A stretch of DNA of 64,000 nt from NCBI RefSeq assembly GCF_005405185.1, contig NZ_BJDO01000005.1, positions 42,625-106,624 of the forward strand, read 5' to 3'. Below are positions 1-8,412 of the stretch, piece after piece. A model generated the notes under the pieces. That model worked only from the letters and a program-made list of their open reading frames with translations, was not told the DNA's origin and did not search any database. A program made the position numbers and the translations under genes. Source of the stretch: Secundilactobacillus hailunensis (GTDB lineage: Bacteria > Bacillota > Bacilli > Lactobacillales > Lactobacillaceae). Within the stretch, counting starts at the first letter, position 1. Each line of letters starts with the position of its first letter.

Positions 1-360
1 CAAATCATCACCATCTTTAACATGTTGACTGATTCCTTTGCAGATAACCGGTACCAATGACAAATTAACAGCGTTGCGGTAGAAGATTCGAGCAAACGAG
101 TCCGCAATAACGGCACTGGCACCCATGTGCAGCATCGTAATGACGGCATGTTCACGACTCGAACCACAGCCATAATTAGTCCCGGCAACGACGATTCCAC
201 CCTTAGGGAAGTTCTTACCAATGTTTTTATCCACACCCTCTAAGCAATGCTTACCGATTTCGACTGGATCAGTCAGTTCCAAGTAACGACCAGGATAAAT
301 TTGATCGGTATCAATATTGTTACCTAATACAATGATTTTTCCTTCAATTGTCGTTTTCAC
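1..360 (-). CDS. Aconitase-family dehydratase small subunit (LeuD-like), partial
   Basis: Small (swivel-domain) subunit of a two-subunit hydro-lyase of the 3-isopropylmalate dehydratase / homoaconitase group. It reads in frame to the left window edge, so the C-terminus is missing. The start is GTG at 358-360, after a GGAGG-type ribosome site in the 16 bp gap from the large-subunit gene. Visible family features are the N-terminal DTDQIYPGRYL stretch and the GCGSSREHA substrate-binding loop. The substrate-specificity segment reads YLEL. The true substrate is unknown: the neighbours are fumarase, fumarate reductase and lactate racemase genes rather than leucine biosynthesis genes, so a C4/C5 hydroxy-acid is as likely as isopropylmalate. 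Confidence 0.85.
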   Translation of the reverse strand, partial: MKTTIEGKIIVLGNNIDTDQIYPGRYLELTDPVEIGKHCLEGVDKNIGKNFPKGGIVVAGTNYGCGSSREHAVITMLHMGASAVIADSFARIFYRNAVNLSLVPVICKGISQHVKDGDDL

Positions 361-376
361 AATTTATTCCTCCCTG

Positions 377-1657
377 TTAGTCTGTCACTTTAATTTCATC
401 AAGATATGGTCTAGGGTCCGTAATCTTTCCGTTCAAGATACTAGAAGCAACGGCTGCTGGACTAGCCAAATAAATCTTGGCATCAACGGATCCCATCCGT
501 CCTGGGAAGTTCCGGTTGGTACTGCTCATGCAAACTTCACCGGAAGCTAAAATTCCTTCGTGAATACCTAAACAAGCAGCACATCCAGGAGCGGCAATCG
601 TTGCGCCAGCAAGAATTAAGTCTTTGATATACCCCTTTTCGATACATCTGCGCATCACTTCTGCTGAAGCGGGTACAATATCTAGCCGTTTGAACTTTGG
701 AATACGTTTGCCCTTAAGAATTTTGGCAGCAACTTCAATATCTTCGAATCGACCACCGGTACAGCTACCAATGTAGCCTTGATCAAGTTCAACATCACCG
801 TCTTTAACAACGTCGGTCAAAGCATGAACGTTATCAACACTGTTTGGGCAAGATAGGGTTGGTTGCATTTTAGAAACATCGAATTGGTGGCTTTCTTGAT
901 ATTCAAAATCATCATCGGTGTATTGGACTTCAAAAGGTTTAACCGCCCGTTTTGAAACGTAGTCTAAAACGGCTTGGTTAGGTTGCATGTAAGCTGTTTT
1001 AGCACCCATTTCAACCGCCATGTTGCAAATCGTCATTCGACCGGCAACGCCCAGTTGGTCAACGTATGAACCGGTGAAGTCAATGGCTTTATAAACCGCG
1101 CCATCCGCTTTAAGTTTACCCAAAACGTTTAAGATAACGTCTTTAGGAAAGACCCCTTCAGGAGCTTCGCCATCTAGTCTAACTTCAATGATTTCAGGTA
1201 CTCTAAACCATAGCTTACCAGTCAGGAGAATCGTTGCCATATCCGTTGCACCGACCCCCGTACCAAAGGCACCAAACGCACCATGGGTAGTCGTATGAGA
1301 ATCAGTGGCAACCAAGATCATCCCTGGATAAGCTAATCCAGCTTCTGGCATTACTTGGTGACAAACACCCGCATTCGTATCAAAATGATATTTCAAATTA
1401 TTTTTCTTGGCAAATTCGCGCATTTCCTTGTGGTTTTGTGCGGCCTTTTCATCTGGAGCTGGTGCATAGTGATCAAAGACAAATGTGCACTTCGTATTGT
1501 CCCAAACCTTTTTACCACCCATTTCATAAAATGAATAAACCGTTTGTAAATACAAATCATTAATTTCCGCAAAATCAATGTCTGCGGTTACAATTTCTCC
1601 AGCTGAAACATGATCTTTTCCACTATTTTTTGCAAGAATCTTCTCTAAAGCATGCAT
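377..1657 (-). CDS. Aconitase-family dehydratase large subunit (LeuC-like)
   Basis: Large [4Fe-4S] subunit of an isopropylmalate dehydratase / homoaconitase-type hydro-lyase, partner of the following small-subunit gene. The protein has about 426 residues, normal for the family. Cluster-ligand regions are visible: the GSCTGG motif and the later PGCAACLG motif with its two cysteines, plus the ATDSHTTTHGAFGAFGTGVG segment near residue 110. The ATG at 1657 is preferred over an in-frame GTG nine bases upstream, because AAGGAG stands 8 bases before the ATG and overlaps the GTG. The family also contains enzymes acting on homoaconitate, citraconate and dimethylmalate. A LysR regulator gene lies upstream on the same strand. 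Function beyond dehydratase is not assigned. Confidence 0.88.
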   Translation of the reverse strand: MHALEKILAKNSGKDHVSAGEIVTADIDFAEINDLYLQTVYSFYEMGGKKVWDNTKCTFVFDHYAPAPDEKAAQNHKEMREFAKKNNLKYHFDTNAGVCHQVMPEAGLAYPGMILVATDSHTTTHGAFGAFGTGVGATDMATILLTGKLWFRVPEIIEVRLDGEAPEGVFPKDVILNVLGKLKADGAVYKAIDFTGSYVDQLGVAGRMTICNMAVEMGAKTAYMQPNQAVLDYVSKRAVKPFEVQYTDDDFEYQESHQFDVSKMQPTLSCPNSVDNVHALTDVVKDGDVELDQGYIGSCTGGRFEDIEVAAKILKGKRIPKFKRLDIVPASAEVMRRCIEKGYIKDLILAGATIAAPGCAACLGIHEGILASGEVCMSSTNRNFPGRMGSVDAKIYLASPAAVASSILNGKITDPRPYLDEIKVTD

Positions 1658-1689
1658 ACCGTTCACTCCTTCTTAAAATTAGATATCGT

Positions 1690-1775
1690 ATATTGTATAC
1701 AATATTATTGCTCTTGTTCCCAGTGAAATTCAATAGCAAAATTAGAATATCCTTAATATTCTTTTTTAGAATATC
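1690..1775. promoter_or_regulatory. Operator region of the dehydratase operon
   Basis: Between the LysR gene and the dehydratase operon lies a perfect 16 bp palindrome, ATATTGTATACAATAT (1690-1705). It is 32 bp from the large-subunit start. Further upstream are two direct copies of TTAGAATATC (1743-1752 and 1766-1775), with an inverted GAATAT/ATATTC pair between them. The palindrome resembles operators of FadR-type GntR regulators; the A/T-rich repeats could suit the LysR protein. Which protein binds is inferred only. Confidence 0.5.
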
Positions 1776-1863
1776 ATCAGCCACAATGAACACTCATCGG
1801 CTAAGCAACGCCTCCCGAAGTATCACCTTAAACCGCGTTAGGTCGGGTTATGTTTAAGAAATA

Positions 1864-1910
1864 AGAATAGCGGCTGGTTCCCTAAAGTTCCGGAAACCAG
1901 CCGCTATTCT
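1864..1910 (-). terminator. Terminator after the LysR gene
   Basis: A 16 bp inverted repeat (arms at 1864-1879 and 1895-1910) begins 36 bp after the LysR stop codon. On the minus strand it is followed by a modestly T-rich stretch. The weak T-run makes it a less certain terminator than others here. Confidence 0.6.
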
Positions 1911-1946
1911 AGGTAACTAAACCGTATTTTGATACTCGGTTACTGA

Positions 1947-2858
1947 TCAATTCTGATAGTCACCATTTTGCGATATTTTTAATTGTTTCAAAACTTTGAT
2001 AAACCGTTTCTCATCAGCGGTCAATATGTAACCTTGCCAAGTAACAATGGAAATATTGAACCTTTCAGGTAATGGATCCAGGATGGTCAAACAGGCCAGT
2101 GATTCTTTATCGGCAGGACTGATCACATCATGAACCAACAAACTGATCCCCAGATTTTCTTTGACTAGACTTGTGATCCACAAAATATCTGGGGTTTTAT
2201 AAATAATCGGTGGATTAACGCCCGCGAACTGACTAAAGGCTTTAAAGGCTTTAGGATGAACAAACTTATAGTTTAACATGATAAATTCTTCATTAGCTAG
2301 TTCTTTAAAATAGACGTTGTTTTGATTGGCTAGTCGATGCTGACGGCTGACCACGATCACAAAAGGTCGGCTGCCAAGGTGCTTGACGTTTAATAAGGGA
2401 TCGTGAAGCGGTAAAACTGAAGCCAGCAGTGCAATATCGATGGTTCCCTCTTTCACAGCAGTTAATAAACCACCAGAACCGGTCTCAACTACGTTTAAGC
2501 GCTGTAAAAGTCTGTTTTTTAGCAACTGACCAGCCAGTGAGGGGAAATACAGTGACCCGATGATCGGTGGCAGGCCAAAGCGAATTCTCGATAATTTTGC
2601 GTTTTCAATTTCTTGATGGGCCAAATTTAAATTGGCCGTAATCGCGCTGGCCTTCTCATATAATAATAATCCAGCCCGGGTAATTTCGGTTTGACTATGG
2701 GTTCGATCGACGTGAACCAATTCATCTTTAAATTCTCGTTCAAGTCGCTTGACCGCCTGAGTAATGGTTGGTTGCGACACATTAAAAGCCTTAGCAACAG
2801 ATGTATAATTTCGCTTTTCAACTAATGCTTTAAAGTAGGCGAGGTCTTTCGTATTCAT
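1947..2858 (-). CDS. LysR-family transcriptional regulator
   Basis: DNA-binding regulator of about 303 residues, the usual LysR length. The N-terminal winged helix-turn-helix is visible (YFKALVEKRNYTSVAKAFNV then SQPTITQAVKRLE), followed by a periplasmic-binding-like effector domain. The ATG at 2858 gives the normal LysR N-terminus; AAGGAG lies 13 bases upstream, a long spacing. A TTG at 2885 would add nine residues but has no ribosome site. The gene is co-directional with the LeuC/LeuD-like pair and 280 bp upstream of it, so it probably controls that operon, with a small organic acid as a likely effector. Its target and effector are inferences. Confidence 0.88.
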   Translation of the reverse strand: MNTKDLAYFKALVEKRNYTSVAKAFNVSQPTITQAVKRLEREFKDELVHVDRTHSQTEITRAGLLLYEKASAITANLNLAHQEIENAKLSRIRFGLPPIIGSLYFPSLAGQLLKNRLLQRLNVVETGSGGLLTAVKEGTIDIALLASVLPLHDPLLNVKHLGSRPFVIVVSRQHRLANQNNVYFKELANEEFIMLNYKFVHPKAFKAFSQFAGVNPPIIYKTPDILWITSLVKENLGISLLVHDVISPADKESLACLTILDPLPERFNISIVTWQGYILTADEKRFIKVLKQLKISQNGDYQN

Positions 2859-2968
2859 CTTTACTACACCGCTCCTTAGATGCAATTACACATCATAGTT
2901 TAGCAATAGCTTAGCACAAACGAAAAGATCGTGCTGGCTGGGCAATCCCAAGATCATTTCAAAACACA

Positions 2969-3005
2969 CAAAAAAAGACACAGCCACAATAAATGTGACT
3001 GTGCC
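2969..3005 (-). terminator. Terminator of the lar operon
   Basis: On the minus strand a 12 bp stem (arms 2977-2988 and 2994-3005) with a 5-base loop is followed by seven T residues, 83 bp beyond the larE stop codon. This is a classic Rho-independent terminator. Confidence 0.85.
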
Positions 3006-3087
3006 GATTGGATCTCAACAGGAGCTAGTTAACAGCGACTTAAGAAGCCACCAGCAAACCGGATTGACCTGAATTTTCCACTACTTA

Positions 3088-3918
3088 TTACTTATAAGCC
3101 TTTACTTGGTCATCACTAAGTTCGTCATTCATATGGCCGCTTACAAAACCACCAAGATCTAACGAGACATACTTAAAGCCCAAGCCCTTCAATGTTTCAT
3201 TGACGCTTGCACCCATGGTTAATAAGGCGGTCATTTTATCTGCAGGGACTTCAATTCTAGCCACTGTATCATGTACTCTAACACGGACAGTACCAAAACC
3301 TAATGACCGCAGATAAGCTTCCGACTTCATAACCATATCGATCTTTTCTTGGGTAATCGTGGTGTTATAAGGGAATCTTGAAGACACACTGCATGACGGT
3401 ACCTTGTTCCAATTAGTGAGTTGATATTGACGAGCTAGGTCACGCACATCAGCTTTGGTAAAGCCATTGATCTCCAGTGGACTAACAGCTTTTTCTTCAT
3501 CCCGGGCTTTTAAACCTGGACGGTAATCAGCAAGATCATCATAGATGATGCCATCAAAAACAACACCGCTTTGATATTGTGCTTTAAGTTCATTCATCCG
3601 TTCATAAAACAGCTTTTTAGCCGCATACCAGCTGTTGGCCGTGTTATGACGAATATCGTCATTGGCTAAGTACGAAATTTGGGTTTCAACAACTTCTACA
3701 CCCAGTGAACGACCTAATGCAATTGCTTTGTTAAACTCTTCATCGCTAAAAAGTTCAGAATTAGCAACAACCGCTTTCACATTTTGACTGCCTAATTGAT
3801 TCATGGCAGCCTTTAAAATAACCGTGCTGTCAATGCCACCAGAAAATGCGACCAGTGCTGAGTGATACTGTTTAACAGTTGCATTCAATGCTTCTTCTTT
3901 GCTCATTACTATATCCAT
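3088..3918 (-). CDS. larE: LarE, sulfur transferase for the nickel pincer cofactor
   Basis: ATP-dependent enzyme that adds the two thiocarboxylate sulfurs to pyridinium dicarboxylate mononucleotide, the nickel-pincer precursor of lactate racemase. The PP-loop SGGIDST lies at residues 26-32. Cys176, in PSCSVSSRFPY, falls at the same number as the sacrificial cysteine known in Lactobacillus plantarum LarE; Trp97, Ser180 and Arg212 also match residues studied there. Only one cysteine is present in that motif, so this is the single-cysteine, self-sacrificing type rather than the three-cysteine iron-sulfur type. GGAGGG lies 6 bases before the ATG. It is the last gene of the lar cluster, 17 bp after larC, and is followed by a terminator. 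Confidence 0.95.
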   Translation of the reverse strand: MDIVMSKEEALNATVKQYHSALVAFSGGIDSTVILKAAMNQLGSQNVKAVVANSELFSDEEFNKAIALGRSLGVEVVETQISYLANDDIRHNTANSWYAAKKLFYERMNELKAQYQSGVVFDGIIYDDLADYRPGLKARDEEKAVSPLEINGFTKADVRDLARQYQLTNWNKVPSCSVSSRFPYNTTITQEKIDMVMKSEAYLRSLGFGTVRVRVHDTVARIEVPADKMTALLTMGASVNETLKGLGFKYVSLDLGGFVSGHMNDELSDDQVKAYK

Positions 3919-3935
3919 GATATTCCCTCCGATTT

Positions 3936-5174
3936 CTAACCTTGATAGCGTTTCTTAATATTGTCATACACTGTATCCAATGATAAATCAAATTTGTCAG
4001 CGATCTCTTTGCAATCCTCATACTCCGGAGTGATCCGCTTAACAGCTTTAAAACTGGCAATTTTTATTCGAACTGGCATATTTTTATAAGTTATTTTTTC
4101 AAAACTTCTCTGCATGATCGTTCTTTCGTACGGGATGTATCTGACACCCTTAGCAGTCGTATATTTGAAAACCAGTTCCGTTAACTTATCTTGATCCTGT
4201 TTTTTTACTAGTAAAGTCAACTTAGTTCCTGGTCGATTTTTCTTCATCTGAATCGGGATAAAGAACGCATCTAGCGCGCCGTTGGCTAACAATTTATCCA
4301 TCGCGTAGCCCAGACTTTCGGCAGTCTGATCATCAATATTGGTTTCAATTTGAACCACCTGATCATGCGTCCCCGAAACATCGATATGGGAATCGGTCTT
4401 CTCGAGAATAAAGACCCGTAATGCGTTAAACAGACCAGTATCGCGTTTACCAAACCCGTAACCAATTTTTTGAATATCGTCATTTTGATCAAGTGAACTG
4501 AATTCACTCACGAATTCTTTAACGATTCCTAAACCAGTTGGGGTCAGCAGTTCCGTGTGAACATTGACGTTTTGTTTGACTGGGATTGTTCGTTCAGTTA
4601 GCATCTGTGAGACTGCGGGGACGGGAACCGGCATCCGGCCATGAGCAACATCGATAAAACCGGTGCCATCTGTAATGGTCGAACACTTAACGTCATCAAC
4701 ACCCAACAGCTCCATGGCAATGCAGGAACCGACAATATCAACGATGGAATCTAGAGCGCCGACCTCGTGAAAATGAACTTCATTCAGCGGCACGTTATGA
4801 ACCTTAGATTCAGCCCGACCAATATCTTGGAAAATTGAAATGGCGTGTTTTTTAACCGTCTCGGATAATTGACTGTTCTCAATTAACTTAACAATATCGT
4901 CAAGATGGCGACCATGATGATGCCCATGGTGTTCCTGCTCGCGATGTTCAATGAAGCCGTGATCTTTTTCTTCACCCGAGTCCAAAACAACATCAAAGTT
5001 AGTGCCATAAATGGCGCTTTTGGCAATTCGTTCAGCCGTCAAAGTGTAGCCGCTGACGTGCAGTTTCTTTAATTCTGCTTCAATATCGTGAATATCAACG
5101 CCTAAATCAATCAGCGCTCCAAGGAACATATCGCCACTCATACCCGAAAACGCATCTAAATACAAAGTCTTCAT
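3936..5174 (-). CDS. larC: LarC, nickel insertion protein for the pincer cofactor
   Basis: CTP-dependent cyclometallase that inserts nickel into the pincer nucleotide to finish the lactate racemase cofactor. The N-terminal LYLDAFSGMSGDMFLGALI signature is present, and a histidine-rich loop (HHGHHHGRH, near residues 82-90) is likely to bind nickel. At about 412 residues this is one uninterrupted frame. In Lactobacillus plantarum, larC1 and larC2 are separate overlapping frames joined by programmed frameshifting; no frameshift is needed here. The ATG at 5174 is chosen because GAGGG stands 8 bases upstream; an in-frame codon 15 bases earlier overlaps that site. It starts 20 bp after the larB stop. 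Confidence 0.95.
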   Translation of the reverse strand: MKTLYLDAFSGMSGDMFLGALIDLGVDIHDIEAELKKLHVSGYTLTAERIAKSAIYGTNFDVVLDSGEEKDHGFIEHREQEHHGHHHGRHLDDIVKLIENSQLSETVKKHAISIFQDIGRAESKVHNVPLNEVHFHEVGALDSIVDIVGSCIAMELLGVDDVKCSTITDGTGFIDVAHGRMPVPVPAVSQMLTERTIPVKQNVNVHTELLTPTGLGIVKEFVSEFSSLDQNDDIQKIGYGFGKRDTGLFNALRVFILEKTDSHIDVSGTHDQVVQIETNIDDQTAESLGYAMDKLLANGALDAFFIPIQMKKNRPGTKLTLLVKKQDQDKLTELVFKYTTAKGVRYIPYERTIMQRSFEKITYKNMPVRIKIASFKAVKRITPEYEDCKEIADKFDLSLDTVYDNIKKRYQG

Positions 5175-5194
5175 TACTTTAACCCTCAATTCAT

Positions 5195-5938
5195 CTACAT
5201 ATGATTAATCACACTGGCAGAATAAGCAGCGCCAAAACCGTTATCAATGTTCACGACCGTTACCCCTTCTGCACAGGAATTTAGCATCGTTAAAAGTGCG
5301 CTGAGACCGTTAAAACTGCTGCCGTAGCCAATACTAGTTGGTAATGCAATGACGGGGCTTGCAACTAGGCCGCCAACCACGCTGGCCAATGCACCATCCA
5401 TGCCAGCTGCTACAATGACAACTTTGGCGCCTCGAATGACGTCTAAATGTTCGAATAGCCGGTGAATGCCAGCAACTCCCACGTCATAAACACGTTCAAC
5501 ACGATTACCAAACGTTTCGGCCGTTACAGCCGCTTCTTCAGTAATCGGAATATCAGAGGTTCCCGCACTGACGATTGCAATATATGAATCTGGTGAGGCC
5601 GTCATTTTGTCGCCAATAACTAAGCAACGCGCGGTTTGATAGTATTTTGCCTGTGCAATTTTTTGAGAAACATAGTGGGCTTTTTCAGGAGAAATTCTGG
5701 TACATAAAACGACTTGCTCATTTTCCCGAAACTTTTCGATAATTGCGGTGATTTGTTCAGCAGTCTTTCCTTCACCAAAAACGGTTTCCGGATAACCCGT
5801 TCTTTGCTGACGTTCTAAATCAAGATCAGCAAACGGCAAAGCCTCTTTATTCGTGACCAATTTTTGCCTAGCCGTATCAACATCGATGTCGTGTCGCTGG
5901 ACTGCCTTTAAAATGTCGATCATCTTATCTTGCCCCAT
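5195..5938 (-). CDS. larB: LarB, nicotinate dinucleotide carboxylase/hydrolase
   Basis: First enzyme of nickel-pincer cofactor synthesis: it carboxylates the pyridinium ring of nicotinic acid adenine dinucleotide and cleaves the phosphoanhydride, giving pyridinium-3,5-biscarboxylic acid mononucleotide. The 247-residue protein ends in a PurE-like (AIR carboxylase) domain with the glycine-rich stretches [15 protein letters not shown] and [26 protein letters not shown] precedes the ATG. It lies 19 bp downstream of larA and 20 bp upstream of larC, inside one operon. Confidence 0.95.
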   Translation of the reverse strand: MGQDKMIDILKAVQRHDIDVDTARQKLVTNKEALPFADLDLERQQRTGYPETVFGEGKTAEQITAIIEKFRENEQVVLCTRISPEKAHYVSQKIAQAKYYQTARCLVIGDKMTASPDSYIAIVSAGTSDIPITEEAAVTAETFGNRVERVYDVGVAGIHRLFEHLDVIRGAKVVIVAAGMDGALASVVGGLVASPVIALPTSIGYGSSFNGLSALLTMLNSCAEGVTVVNIDNGFGAAYSASVINHM

Positions 5939-5957
5939 AGCGTCTCCCTCCTAAAAT

Positions 5958-7214
5958 CTACTTCGTTACTTCTGGAACCGTCATTGAACCAGCTGGTAAA
6001 ACAATCACACTTGCGCTATCACCCTTCTCTGCCAGAGCCGCTGCATAGGCCTTTTTAAGGTCATGGAACGGCTTAAAGTGAACGTTTTCCATTTCCTCGT
6101 CAGTTAGATCAGTAACCGCCCAAGTCTGCGCCCAAATATCAATTTGAGCCATTTTAGCTGCTTTATGGTATCCCAGTTTCCAACTAGAATGAATTTTGTC
6201 CAATACCGCTTGAGGATCCTTTTCCGAACTTAGCAGATCATAGAAAGGCTTAGGACCAATGCCAGTCCGGCACTTAGCGACCAGAATTAAAATGCCATCC
6301 TTGTTTAAGGCTAATTTGCCGTTATCAAGTGCTTTTTGTGATTGATACAGATCAACATCCATTGGGTATGGTGCCACTGAAATGACAATGTCAGCCTTGT
6401 GCGGGATCTGAACGCCATAGACTTCTTTAGCCTTATCGATACCAGCGTAAAATGATTTAGTTAAATCGCCAGTCGTGACTGCATAGATTTCATGGCTGCT
6501 ATCGAGCACCATTTCAATTGCAAAGATATGGATGTCTTTTAACACATGCATGGCATCCATCATGTCTTCGTGAACTGGATTACCATCTAATGCTAATGCC
6601 CGTGCTGAATCCTGTAAGGCCAAATAATGGTTTTGAGAAATCGTATCATAGGAAGCTACCCCTGGCAGGAAAGATTTCCGACCACCCGTATAGCCAGCAA
6701 AATAGTGCGGTTCAATTGAACTGATTGGCACTACTTTATCCGCATCCGCCACAATTTTATTAATGTACATTTCAGTTCCGTTAGACGATTTCCCGAGAAA
6801 TTCCATTTCGTCATTGTGACAATCATGGCAATGAATCCGGTTCTTCTGCTTCAAGTCTTGATAAATGTCTTTCCCAAAAATAAAGTTATATTCTTCTTCA
6901 GTAGGTGCCCGGTGGACCCCAGTGGCAATAATAAAGTAAATATTTTTATCTTTGATCTTGGGATAAATATGACTCAAAACTTTGGCGGTTGGTGTTGGTC
7001 GTGTTCCATCATTAACGATAAAGACGACTCGTTCATCAGTATCCATAAACTTTTCAAAGGCTTCTGAATCAAACGGATTGTCTAAGGCTTCATCAATAGC
7101 TGAATCTTGATCCACTTTTTCAACTTTATTGGGATTAAAAACCCCCGTCAACTGTGAATCCTGAACATCAATATTAAATTCTTCATCTTTTCCGTATGGT
7201 ACTCTGACTTTCAA
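5958..7214 (-). CDS. larA: LarA-family nickel-dependent lactate racemase
   Basis: Cytoplasmic racemase that interconverts D- and L-lactate with a covalently bound nickel-pincer nucleotide. The cofactor-attaching lysine is in TGGRKSFLPG (Lys180 with the start used here). The catalytic and nickel-ligand histidines are visible as GVHRAP (His101), EPHYF (His170) and NHYL (His196). The start is taken as the TTG at 7214, with GAGGGG 7 bases upstream; an in-frame TTG 15 bases earlier overlaps that site. The length of 418 residues is normal. LarA homologues exist that act on other 2-hydroxy acids, so lactate is inferred from the family and from a full larBCE set. Confidence 0.92.
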   Translation of the reverse strand: MKVRVPYGKDEEFNIDVQDSQLTGVFNPNKVEKVDQDSAIDEALDNPFDSEAFEKFMDTDERVVFIVNDGTRPTPTAKVLSHIYPKIKDKNIYFIIATGVHRAPTEEEYNFIFGKDIYQDLKQKNRIHCHDCHNDEMEFLGKSSNGTEMYINKIVADADKVVPISSIEPHYFAGYTGGRKSFLPGVASYDTISQNHYLALQDSARALALDGNPVHEDMMDAMHVLKDIHIFAIEMVLDSSHEIYAVTTGDLTKSFYAGIDKAKEVYGVQIPHKADIVISVAPYPMDVDLYQSQKALDNGKLALNKDGILILVAKCRTGIGPKPFYDLLSSEKDPQAVLDKIHSSWKLGYHKAAKMAQIDIWAQTWAVTDLTDEEMENVHFKPFHDLKKAYAAALAEKGDSASVIVLPAGSMTVPEVTK

Positions 7215-7243
7215 AAGATCACCCCTCAATATTTAGTCTGATT

Positions 7244-8305
7244 CTAGTGAATCGCTTTTTCCTTCTTGTTTAAACCGAAATAATACCAACCGAATAACGA
7301 TACTGACCATAACACAACGAATAGCACCACTAAGCCAATTCCCAAATGGAAGAAGTTCAGCCCCTCTGCCCATGAAATTAAAGGATTATCAACTTTAAAA
7401 ATAAGCTTAAAGGCTAATAATAAATTAACCATCCCAGAAAACAGCGCAGCAAGTACGGAAAGTCCCGTTAAAATCATATTGTAATAAACCTTTCGTACCG
7501 GGGATGAAAACACCCAAGAATAAGCCGTACTCATAAAAATACCATCACTGGTATCAAGAAAACACATACCAGAGGTAAACAGCAATGGAAAAGATAGTAC
7601 GGCATACCATGGCACCCCTTGACTCGTAGTAACTGCAGAAGTCGCCAGCACCGCAATTTGAGTTGCAGTATCAAACCCCAACCCAAATAGAAATCCAATG
7701 CAGACAATTTGCCAATTATGATTGATCAGGTGAAGCATTTTCTCAAAAATCAGGTAAATCTTTGATTTCTCAATTTTAACTTCTTTGGCTGACTTATCTA
7801 AGTGCTTAAATTCCTTCCAGATATTCAGAAAGATAAAAACGTTGACAATCGCTAAGAAAATCAGCGTGACACCAGCAAAGGTCGTGCCGATAATACTACC
7901 AACACTCTTTAGTCCTGGTAAGAGTTTCTTGGATAACTCCACGAAGAAAATCGTCACAACGGCCATCAAAATTACCACTAAGGAATGCCCCAGTGAAAAA
8001 CTAAAACCGACCCCGTGGGTGTTACGTCCATCATTGATCATTTTTCGGGTAATGTTGTCAATTGCAGTAATGTGATCAACATCAAAAGCGTGCTGCAACC
8101 CAAAAGCAAAGGACAGGAAGGCCATTGATAATAGTGACGGGTATTTCGCCATATAGGAAATTACCAAAAACGTACCAGTAATAAACATTACTAACACAAC
8201 GCCCCCATATTTAAGAATATCTGGCATCAGCGGGTACTTATAACGTTTTTGCACAAAATCACCAACTTTCATTGACTTAACAGACAATTTCGCACGATAT
8301 TTCAA
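7244..8305 (-). CDS. NiCoT-family nickel/cobalt permease
   Basis: Integral membrane nickel (or cobalt) permease of the HoxN/NixA type, about 350 residues with roughly eight membrane segments. The family signature HAFDVDHITAIDN (H-x4-D-H in helix II) is clear, and a second signature region follows at GLGFDTATQ. It lies 29 bp upstream of larA and probably supplies nickel for LarC. Lactobacillus plantarum uses an unrelated ABC-type importer in its lar locus, so this is a functional substitute. Start choice is uncertain: the TTG at 8305 and the ATG at 8272 both lack a good ribosome site. Confidence 0.9.
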   Translation of the reverse strand: MKYRAKLSVKSMKVGDFVQKRYKYPLMPDILKYGGVVLVMFITGTFLVISYMAKYPSLLSMAFLSFAFGLQHAFDVDHITAIDNITRKMINDGRNTHGVGFSFSLGHSLVVILMAVVTIFFVELSKKLLPGLKSVGSIIGTTFAGVTLIFLAIVNVFIFLNIWKEFKHLDKSAKEVKIEKSKIYLIFEKMLHLINHNWQIVCIGFLFGLGFDTATQIAVLATSAVTTSQGVPWYAVLSFPLLFTSGMCFLDTSDGIFMSTAYSWVFSSPVRKVYYNMILTGLSVLAALFSGMVNLLLAFKLIFKVDNPLISWAEGLNFFHLGIGLVVLFVVLWSVSLFGWYYFGLNKKEKAIH

Positions 8306-8323
8306 ATTGTAGTTGATAGACCA

Positions 8324-8357
8324 ATAAACTTCTTGGAATTATCTCCTTGAAGTTTAT
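8324..8357. promoter_or_regulatory. Inverted repeat upstream of the nickel permease / lar genes
   Basis: ATAAACTTC (8324-8332) and its perfect reverse complement (8349-8357) are separated by 16 bases, 18 bp upstream of the nickel permease start in the 107 bp gap after the DASS gene. The loop holds AAGGAG on the minus strand. It could be an operator or an RNA hairpin in a read-through transcript. No clear sigma-A promoter is seen in the gap. Confidence 0.4.
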
Positions 8358-8412
8358 CGTCAGTTTATTCATTAATTTTTGACTTCCCGTTCAGATAAAT
8401 TGATTGCTATGT

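Noticed and set aside
3936..5189. Programmed frameshift in larC, as in Lactobacillus plantarum
   Set aside because: The gene is one continuous frame from start to stop with all family regions present.
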